Positions 55,730 through 64,000 of a stretch of DNA of 64,000 bases are shown one piece after another. Position 1 is the stretch's first letter, and the number at the start of each line of letters is the position of its first letter. Under the pieces are notes generated by a model, which searched no databases, was not told the DNA's origin, and saw nothing but the letters and a program-made list of their open reading frames with translations. Where the stretch lies: assembly GCF_028009165.1 (NCBI RefSeq), contig NC_079245.1, positions 2,356,001-2,420,000 on the forward strand, written 5' to 3'. A program made the translations under genes and the position numbers. Source of the DNA: Akanthomyces muscarius (Eukaryota; Ascomycota; Sordariomycetes; Hypocreales; Cordycipitaceae).

Positions 55730-56681
55730 ATGTTCTCCCGCCAGGTTCTTCGCAGCGCCCGCGTCGCCGCTCCCCGACGCCTCGTCGCGGCCCCCGTGCG
55801 CACTTTTGCCGCGGCCGCCGCCAACGAGGTCAAGCCCCCCGTCCAGGTCTTTGGTGTTGACGGCACCTACGCCACCGCTCTCGTACGTTCGCCCTCAATG
55901 CCCACGAGCAAGACGATTCGCCGTCGAGTTTCCCGGGACGGCTTCTTTTCCAATTGCAATTGGGGAATGCTGCCTGCGCGGTATCAGTCGAAAACACGTT
56001 TATACCGCTCAGCCACCTCGAAACTTGTGCCCGCTCGGAAGACAACAAATGACGTTGGGAAAGAGAGCTCGCGATCGCTAACATGAGTCCAATTGTTCCC
56101 TTTTAGTACACTGCTGCCTCCAAGTCGTCGACTCTCGACCCTACCGCCAAGGCCCTTGCTACCCTCGGTGCCATTACCGACAAGGACGCCAAGCTCAACG
56201 ACATTCTCGCTGCCCCTACCCTGAGCTCCGAGGACAAGTCCGCCATTGTTGCCGAGCTTGTCAAGCAGGCCGGCGGCGGCGGTGCCACCATCAAGAACTT
56301 CCTCGAAACCCTCGCCGAGAACAACAGACTCGGCCTCCTCCAGGGCGTCTGCCACAAGTTCAACCAGATCATGTCCGCCTCCAAGGGTGAGGTCGAGATG
56401 ACCGTCACCTCTGCCCAGGTACGGGTGAACCGAGCTACATGTTGAAGTCATTCTAACGTCAATTTTCCTCCTAGCCCCTCGACAGCAAGACCCTCTCCAA
56501 GCTCGAGACCGCCGTCAGCAAGTCCTCGTACGTCGGTGCCGGCAAGAAGCTCAAGGTCACCAACGAGGTCAACTCGGACATTGTCGGCGGTCTCATCGTC
56601 GAGGTCGGTGACCGCACCATCGACCTCAGCGTCTCCTCCCGCATCGCCAAGATGAACAAGGTCCTCACCGACAGCCTGTAA
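55730..56681 (+). CDS. ATP5: mitochondrial ATP synthase subunit 5 (OSCP)
   Basis: 223 aa in three exons (55730-55882, 56107-56418, 56475-56681). Residues 1-27 form a mitochondrial presequence (MFSRQVLRSARVAAPRRL). The OSCP domain follows: PPVQVFGVDGTYATALY, FLETLAENNRLGLLQGVCHKFNQIM and the C-terminal signature VGGLIVEVGDRTIDLSVSSRI. The subunit joins the peripheral stalk to the top of F1 in the inner-membrane ATP synthase. The 224-nt first intron is relatively long; the first exon joins at TAL/YTAAS. Confidence 0.95.
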
Positions 56682-57412
56682 ATCACGATCCGCAGAAGAA
56701 ACGAAACTACACCATAGCCGACTGCATTTACGCCCATTGTCAACCATCTTTTTTTCCTTGGGAGAACAGACCCTTTCTCGGACATGAACTATACAGCCTT
56801 CACCAATTGAGCGGAAAAACTTGGTCTATAGCGGTTTAGACGGTTTTTAATTGTTTCGATGGAATCAACGAAAAGCCACCTGAGGGAGGGGAGGAGCGCA
56901 GGAAAAGGATGGGAAGCGATCGGGAAGTGAAAATAGGTTGCAAGAGAGCCAAGATCTCTTTCAGCCTATACTAATTTTTCTTTGTTACACCACACACACA
57001 CCCTTGTTTGTTTTTTTGGACAGGAGCCTCTGCCCGTGCCTAGGGAGAGGTTTGAGCCTGTTCGTGTATGAAAGCTGTCGATAGAGCATGGAGATGGCTT
57101 GCATGTGAAATAGAAAGCAAATTTTCATCTCGTTTGTTGTACGTGTCCGTCCATTGTTGCTGCGAGCTCAATCCTTGGGACATGCAATCCTCAGAACATG
57201 CACATAGGCAGCTGGTTTCAAATAACTTTCGCAGCCAAGTGACGAGGCATTCCAGTGCGTCAAAATGTCAACCTTGTGCGCAGTATGAAAATGCAGGTTG
57301 ACTATATTTTTATTCTATCAGTTGTAGAGATGCTCTCGTGTAATGCATGTTCTTCTTCACCACGTGTGATCTACCAATGGTCCTTCAACACCAGTCCCTC
57401 GAGTATATTCTT
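56682..57412. other. convergent 3' region
   Basis: This lies between OSCP (+) and the GH63 gene (-). A CA-rich run (CACACACACA, about 56989-57000) and T-rich stretches occur; no gene is seen. Confidence 0.5.
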
Positions 57413-60400
57413 TTAATGGCCACCTCCGCTGGCACTGTCGTTCCTGTTGCCTCCGTTGGCATTGTCGTTCCTGTTGCCTCCGTTGACACTGCTGTTCCTG
57501 TTGCCGCCGTTGGCAGTCGTCTCAAACTCGTCGGCGTGCGAGAAGCGGTCCGAGCTCATGTCATCCTTGTAGCGGCTGAGCTGGTCCGAGATGTAGGCGT
57601 GCATGTGGGCATCAGCCTCGGTCTTTTCGCGGCTGGCACCGTGAGTTAGGACGATGCCGTCGGAGACGGACGCGCCGTCGGAGCGAACGTCGTCATTGTC
57701 GTCGAGGACAAAGTCGCTGCGGGCGCCGATGGAGCGCGCTGTGGAGGAGCGGCGGATGCGGTGCATTTGGGGCGAATGCGGAACGCCGACCTCGACGCTG
57801 CGCTGAAACATGTCGTCAAAGTAGTGTGCCATGCCGATGGACGGCGTGCGCGGCGTCTGCGGGAGACGACAGCTGACACTATTAGAGGGAATTAGTTTTC
57901 TTTGGTTCCTTTTGGGACGTAATCGAGATGCATCATTTGACGGAGCTTACCCAGTGTCGTGAATCATTCTGGCAATCAGTCCAGTCCAGCCTGTCTGGTG
58001 GCTGGCACCGAGTCCACGCCCAGTGTCGCCGTCGAAGAACTCGTGGAACCACAGATAGTCTTTCCAGTTTTCGTCAAAGTCGAGCATGTCATTTCCAGCA
58101 TTAACACTTCTTCTTCCATCGTCCGTACGAGCAAACAAATGCTGCAGCCGGTGCTGAACCTCCTCCGATACCTTGCCAAGATGCATGTAGTCGCCGCTGC
58201 CAGTCGGGCATTCGACTTGGAATTCCGGTCCGTAGAATAGGTAAAACCTCTGTAGCGACTCCACCAAGAGGAAGTTGACGCACAGCCAGATAGGTCCTCT
58301 CCAGTTGCTGTTGCCTCCAAACAAACCACTGTCGGAGTCGCCAGGGACGTACCCGACCTTGAAAACTTGTCCATTGACGTCCATGGAGAATGGATGGTCC
58401 TTGTGAAATTTGGACAAAGACCGGATGCCGTGGTCGCTGAAGAATTCATCTTCGTCCAACATGCGCTTCAGGATCTTTTCCAGGCGGTCCTTGCTGACAA
58501 TTGACAGAAGGATTCTATTTCCTTTACCTCGCTTTCTAATGCTCGCCATGTTGCGCTCGGCGGTATCCGGTCGGTTGTGAATGAACCATTCGACACGCTT
58601 ACGGAACGACGGCAGCTTGTTCATAAGTTCCGGCTCCAAAGTGGTCGTGGCATACAAGGGAATGAGCCCAACCAGCGAGCGCACGGGCAGCTGCTGAATG
58701 TGCGGCCCACCCCAGTTGATGGCGTCGTAGTAGAAGCCATCTTCGTCGTTCCACAGCGACTGCTCTTCCTTGTTGCCTTCTCTGAAAGTCATGGCGTCAC
58801 TGATAAGGATGAAATGCTCAAAGAATTTCGACGCAATGTCCTCGTAGATACGGCGGTGCTTGGCCAGCTCGAGCGCAATGTTAAGCATGGACAGACAGTA
58901 GAATGCCATCCAGCCTGTGCTGTCTGCTTGCTCCAGCACACCACCCGTAGGAAGGGGCTCTGAACGGTTGAAAAGACCGATGTTGTCGAGACCAAGGAAG
59001 CCACCTTCAAATACGTTTTTGCCGTCTGTGTCTTTCCGGTTTACCCACCAGGTAAAGTTGAGCAGCAGTTTTTGGAATACACGCTCCAAGAAGTCCAAGT
59101 CCTGGCGACCATATAATTTTCGCTCAATCTTGAACGTGCGGAACGTGGCCCAGGCATGGACGGGAGGGTTTACATCACTAAAATTCCACTCGTAGCTACA
59201 TATGGTCAGCATGGCGGCAAGGAGCAGCGGCGAGGAGGACTCACGCTGGCAGCTGGCCATTGGGATGGCAGTACCATTCTCTGGTAAACAAGTCGAGCTG
59301 TTTCTTGGCAAAGTCAGGATCTATCATGGCCAAGGGTATACAGTGAAAGGCACTATCCCAGGCGGCGAAGAATGGGTATTCCCATGAGTCAGGCATTGAC
59401 AAGATATCGTCGCAATACATGTGACGCCACTGTGTGTTGCGGATTGATCGCCTGTCCGGTGGGGGAGCGGGCGTTGCAGGATCACCGTTAGCCCATTGAT
59501 CCCAAATAAAGAGATAGTGCTGCTTTGTCCACATCATGCCGGAAAACGCCTGTCGCTGAACACTTCGCAAGTCGTCGGTCATGGGCATGGGGCTCAGGCG
59601 GTAGTAGAACTCGTCGGCCTCCTCTTTGCGCTTCTCGATCACATTGTCGAATTCCTCTTCGTCGAGATAGCTCTGTTCTTTCTTGGAAAAACGGAAGCGA
59701 ACAACTGTAGGTCGTTAGTAATTTGCGGTAGATACGCAGTACGGGCCGGTTATTTACCTGCACATTCACCGGGGTTCACGCCACCATCTTCATTGAAACT
59801 GTACCAGGCAGCACATTTTGTACCGGTTCGCGCGGGATTGACGGCGTCCTTCTCCTCGTTGACGATATAGCGATGAAAGCCATCCTTTACGTACGGCTGT
59901 GTGTTCTTCTGCTCATACAAGACCTTGGTGTTGGTGTCATTCTCGGTGAACAGCAGCTCTGGCAGAACATCCTCGCCGGTCGAGCCAACACCGGGAGAGG
60001 GAGAGAGCGTGAGATGTCTTTGGCCGAGGCTCCAATGGTTGGAGGAGGCAGAAAGCTCAGAATTGGCAGACATAGTGGGCTTCTTCTCCGGGGGTTCAAT
60101 ACCCCAGGCCCATGTGTTACGGAACCAGACTTGGGGAACAATGTGAAGCGGCGCAGGATCGGGGCCACGATTCCATGCTGTTACTCGGAAGAGGAGTTCG
60201 TCGGGGTCATTTTCTTCTTTTGCCGTCTCAATAAAAATGTCCCAGTAGCGATCTTCGTCGAATACGCCAGTATCGATGATTTGGTATTCCTTGTCTTCTT
60301 TCGATCGCTTCGCATTTTCCTTGACGAGATCTTCGTAGGGAAAGGCTTTTTGGGGGTACTTGTATAGGAACTTCATGTACGAATGAGTAGGTGTGTTGTC

Positions 60401-60941
60401 CAGATGAAAATGGGCTTCTTTGACGCTCTCGCCGTGGTTACCCTGAGGGTTGGAGAGACCAAAAAGGCGTTCCTTCAAGAATTCACTGGAGCGGGTTAAT
60501 AAGCGGATGTGTGTGGTCGGCGGGCAGAGGAGCGGCTTACTCTTTCTCGTTCCAGAAACTGAATCCAATATTCTGCCAGCCGTGAGTATCAGATACACCG
60601 GCAATGCCGTCTTCGCCCCAGCGAAAGGCTCGCGACCGGGCATGTTCGTGTGGGAAGTCTGGGAGTCGGTTAGATCGGTTACGGACTGTAGGACTGTTGG
60701 TGGTGAAGAGCAAACATACGACTCCAGGCATCACCATCGTGGCTGTAATCCTCCCGAACTGCAGTGATTGTTAGAGACTGCGAAACGTCTGGGAAAAAAG
60801 ATGTGGTAATTGCGCACCGGTAGCCCACTGTCGTTCAGCGACGTAGGGACCCCATTTCTTCCAGTAGCGCTGGCGCTCGCGATCATCCTTGAGGCGGCGC
60901 TCTTCCTCGGTGAGGTACTCGTGGCCGTCAAAAACAACCAT
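57413..60941 (-). CDS. glycoside hydrolase family 63-like glucosidase
   Basis: 1059 aa in seven exons (60818-60941, 60720-60758, 60541-60658, 59758-60485, 59245-59704, 57951-59195, 57413-57878), all phases consistent. No signal peptide or membrane anchor is seen, so it is probably cytosolic, unlike ER glucosidase I of the same family. Family features include EDYSHDGDAW and HGWQNIGFSFW near the N-terminus, and in the (alpha/alpha)6 barrel YPFFAAWDSAFH (acidic catalytic candidate), GGNSNWRGPIW and WFHEFFDGDTGRGLGASHQTGWTG (second acidic candidate). Bacterial relatives hydrolyse alpha-glucosides or mannosylglycerate. The extra C-terminal 155 residues (last exon) are low-complexity, ending in three NGGNRN repeats, and are outside the catalytic fold. 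The exact substrate is unknown. Confidence 0.88.
57431..57511 (-). repeat. three 27-bp tandem repeats in the GH63 C-terminus
   Basis: Units 57431-57457, 57458-57484 and 57485-57511 differ at only a few positions. Each encodes nine residues of the form NGGNRN plus three variable ones. The 27-bp period keeps the frame, so copy-number change would not disrupt the protein. Confidence 0.9.
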
Positions 60942-62274
60942 GATTCAAAGCAACGGGGGCCAATTGAAGCAAACGGAAGCTGGGTTGGACAGAAGCGAAT
61001 GTAGGAAGAAGAGGTGAAGAGACGTTGTGCATGAGCCTAGCACGCAGTAGCCTGCAGGTGGTGGTGGTTGCGGCTTATCGAAGTGGCGGGGCAATTTTTT
61101 TGGGTGATCTCTGTCGAGCTAATTCCGGTGCAGCCAGTGGGGTGTGGCCGATAACAGAAGCCGCCTGCAGGCTGGCTGGCACACTGGATGGCTGTTGGCA
61201 AGGCTAACGTAGGTATTGGGTATGTGACGCCTTGCAGGACATGGAGTGATGAGAAATGCAATTGGATGTTTATTCGCGCACAGTAGGTTTCTACTGTATT
61301 TATTGAGTATTTTCGACGTTACGCCGACACTCTGCACAAACACGGGGCTTGTAGCTGTCGAGTTCCATCAGGCAGTCGATGACGATGCTGCCCGAAGCAG
61401 CGGATACAGCCGCTGCATGTTCGCGTCCACTGAATGGTGGCCTTTTACGGCGGGAGCCACTGTGGTTGCAGGGGGTCTGCCGGGATCCAACGGGTTGTCA
61501 ATCTCAACAGTCTTGCAAACTTAACAACAGATGCGATGATGATTTTTTTTCCTTATTAGAATCAATACCTGGTTTTTTTTTTTTTCTTTTCTTTTTTCGG
61601 CTGCAAGCCACAGCCTATTTAAGACAGCGCTACGGTTGAGCCTCGCTGATCGAGCTTCTCAGAGGCGCCATGTATTTCCGATCCAGCCAGTGTACGGTGC
61701 AGCGCCTTGCAGCAGGACGCACGCCGTACAACTCTAGCGGAGGTACGTTTCGGGCAGATCATTTTCGATGCCTTGCTGCAGCCAAATGCCCGAAATAGGC
61801 GGCGCACATTTCCTAGAGCCACTGAGAAATTAGATACAGAGACCAACGGCGCTGCTAATTTGGTCGCCAGCAGAGCGTGACATCTTGGCGAGTAAAAAGC
61901 ATGCTTAAAACTCAACAGTGAGGGAGGACCTAGCGTCCTTGGCCATCGCGCACCGCCGCACCGCCCGTGTGGCTTGGCTCTGAGACTCGTAGGCCTGTAA
62001 GCTGGTTGGCTTGTGAAAACCTTCAGCTTCGCCACGGTTGTCGTGGCTTCATCTCATCACCTTCGTCATAATTCTCTGCCACCACTTCTCGAGGCGACCA
62101 TGTCCGGGACGTCTCTCGTTTTCTCTGCATCTAACTAGTTTCTTTGCGGTTGCTCTTTGTTTCTTTTTCTTTTCCTTCTCTGCCGGCCTGCTCTTTCAGC
62201 GCCCATCGTTCTCTTCCGCCATCTATCCTCCCTAATTTCTTGATCTGCCGGCTACGTCCGCACAACCGACCACC
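60942..62274. other. divergent intergenic region
   Basis: 1.3 kb between the GH63 gene (-) and the cis-prenyltransferase (+). It holds pyrimidine-rich tracts (about 61571-61598 and 62150-62180), the latter in the presumed leader of the prenyltransferase mRNA. No gene is supported. Confidence 0.5.
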
Positions 62275-63496
62275 ATGGCCAGCACCGTATCGCTACTCCG
62301 CCGACTGATCCTCGAATCGCCGCCAGGAGAATGGGCCATTAACCAGCTGCGCGAGCTCCTCATCGGTGCCCTGAAGCAGGGCCCCGTCCCCCAGCATGTC
62401 GCCTTCGAAATGGACGGCAACAGACGTTACGCTCGTACCCACCGAATGGAAACAGTCGAGGGTCATCACCGCGGCTTTGAAGCACTTGCCAGGGTGAGTT
62501 ACGGGCATTGCGATTTGATTTACTGTTATGCAGTCGATTTTTCTGGCTAACTTCTGTCTTGCCAGATTATGGAAATATGTTACAAGTGTGGCGTCAAGGT
62601 CGTCACTGTATATGCCTTTAGCATTGAAAACTTCAATCGTCCCAAATACGAGGTCGAGGGTCTCATGCAGCTTGCCAAGGTCAAGCTTGAGCAGCTTACT
62701 ACGTATGGAGACATCCTGGATCGCTATGGCGCCTGTGTGCGCGTCCTCGGCCAGCGTGACATGATTCGCGACGATGTCCTGCAAGTGGTTGACAAGGCAG
62801 TCGCCCGAACAAAGCACAATAACAAGTATGTCATGCATGCTAAACTATGGTGCCTCCCTCGCAACCATCTAACCAGTGGATAGGGCCGTGTTGAACATCT
62901 GCTTTCCCTACACTTCTCGAGCCGAAATTACAACCGCGATCCGCGAGACCGTCCAAGACTTCCTCACTCCTCCTCCTCCCAAGAACACTCCTTTCTCGCC
63001 TTCACGTATCCGACAAAAGGTCCTCTCTTCCCAGTATGACGACCGGGACACGCTTCCGACCATCCGCGATGCTTCACCAGACCACCGTGCCGAGGGCGAC
63101 GCCGAAAAGGATGTGGACGGCGACACGGGCGACTCCTCTTCGACGCTCCTGCCCGACTCACCCCAGCCTCGTGTCCGCGCAAGAAAAAGCTCGACCGACT
63201 CTCTCCCCAATCCCGAGTCCATCACGACTGATACTCTGGACAGCCACATGTACACCTCGCTCGATCCGCCTCTGGACGTCTTTGTCCGCACCAGTGGTGT
63301 GGAGCGTCTCAGTGACTTTATGCTCTGGCAATGCCATCAAGATACGCACATCTTCTTCCTCAAGTGCTTCTGGCCAGATTTTGACCTGCAGCACTTTGTG
63401 TGGGTTCTACTGGAGTGGCAGTGGAGGCAGAAGCAAAAGGCGAGGGACGGCTCGGTGCAGATCAAGGGCAACAAGGTCCGCCGGGCGATGGAATAG
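62275..63496 (+). CDS. dehydrodolichyl diphosphate synthase (cis-prenyltransferase)
   Basis: 363 aa in three exons (62275-62493, 62566-62825, 62884-63496). Conserved regions are VAFEMDGNRRYAR (region I with the catalytic Asp), EGHHRGFEAL, VTVYAFSIENFNR, NICFPYTSRAEI, and RTSGVERLSDFMLWQ (region V). The enzyme extends farnesyl or geranylgeranyl diphosphate with cis-isoprene units to make the dolichol precursor at the ER, working with a Nus1-type partner. Intron 2 ends at a GATAG acceptor, needed to give KAVLNICFPY. About 95 residues of hydrophilic, Ser/Asp-rich sequence (roughly residues 180-275) lie between the catalytic regions IV and V; bacterial enzymes lack this insert. Confidence 0.93.
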
Positions 63497-63755
63497 GCAG
63501 TGGGAGATATACCCGAACCGTGTTATTTGCACTGCGGCTAGCATAGATGAGCTGAATCGTACCTATACTTCACATAGCCAAGTTGGTTTACACTTTGTTT
63601 GCAATTGCATACGTTTACATCTGGGAGCTTCCGTGGTCGAGGTTCTAGTGGCGTGTTTTTTGTTTTGTTTGTCACCAACACGTAACAATTCTAGTGACTG
63701 GAATACTCCTACTTCGTGAAAAATGTCCGTACTCTAATCGAGATTGCACCGATTG
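63497..63755. other. 3' region of the prenyltransferase gene
   Basis: T-rich 3' flank without coding signal. Confidence 0.5.
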
Positions 63756-64000
63756 ATGCGCTTCCCAAACCGTCAGCAGCCGAGGCGATCTTTGCCCTCC
63801 CGCGACGCCCAACTCGGCTTTGGCAGCCTCTCGGCCCTCTCCACGGCCTGGCCGGTGGGGATTGACAGTGCGCTGGCCGGGTACCGCAGCGGTACCTCGC
63901 CGCAACTTCTCCAGGACGTGACCCAGCGCGTTCCCCAGTATTATCAGCCGTACCCAAAAAGTATCTTGGGTACTTTGCCCGCCCGCTGCTATCAACCCAT
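63756..64000 (+). CDS. possible 5' part of a gene cut by the window edge
   Basis: From the ATG at 63756 the frame is open for 81 codons to the end of the window without a stop. The predicted residues are mixed and plausible (Arg/Gln-rich start, then a Ser/Leu/Ala stretch) but match no family I recognise. The opposite strand is also open over much of this stretch, so this may be chance. Confidence 0.2.
   Translation, partial: MRFPNRQQPRRSLPSRDAQLGFGSLSALSTAWPVGIDSALAGYRSGTSPQLLQDVTQRVPQYYQPYPKSILGTLPARCYQP

Overview
The window looks like nuclear DNA of a filamentous ascomycete, most likely a Sordariomycete and plausibly Hypocreales. Genes carry many short introns (mostly 50-125 nt) with GT..AG ends and frequent CTAAC/CTGAC branch points, intergenic spaces are moderate, and there are lineage-typical proteins such as Arb1, Syp1, a Csk1-like kinase and a tyrosine-repeat mitochondrial protein. 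I found no viral sequence, CRISPR, rRNA or intact transposon. Exon structures were built by eye from splice sites and checked for phase.

Left part (1-18 kb): gene-sparse accessory DNA holding a likely secondary-metabolite locus. A cytochrome P450 (3404-5120,+) and a secreted BBE-type FAD oxidase (6725-8731,+) are followed tail-to-tail by a 1348-aa enzyme (9008-13054,-). That enzyme has the layout of epsilon-poly-L-lysine synthetase: an adenylation domain, a carrier domain, then six membrane segments separating three soluble hexapeptide-repeat domains. Its hand-aligned specificity residues fit a basic amino acid. This is the most notable item. About 3.6 kb of gene-free DNA separates it from a secreted glutamine-amidotransferase-like protein (16689-18074,+).

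Middle (18-31 kb): a small conserved protein (18833-19156,+), an 891-aa mitochondrial protein with twelve YxDLxxY repeats at about 29-residue spacing (19605-22280,-), an MFS drug/metabolite transporter (25899-28045,+), and a single-pass surface protein (28276-29683,-).

Right part (31-64 kb): dense housekeeping genes. These are listerin/Ltn1 (ribosome quality control), a Csk1-like CMGC kinase, Syp1 (endocytosis), a zinc-less MDR oxidoreductase, Arb1 (RNAi/Argonaute chaperone), a Sna3/Pmp3-like membrane protein with PPxY motifs, Prp22 (splicing), a 98-aa protein that appears to be a lone Sin3-type PAH domain, Mob1 (mitotic exit/septation), an intron-containing tRNA-Ala(AGC), ATP synthase OSCP, a GH63 glycosidase, and a dehydrodolichyl diphosphate synthase. 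An open frame runs off the right edge.

Apart from the P450/oxidase/synthetase group, neighbours show no functional linkage; several pairs are divergent and may share promoters (kinase/Syp1, MDR/Arb1, Prp22/PAH).
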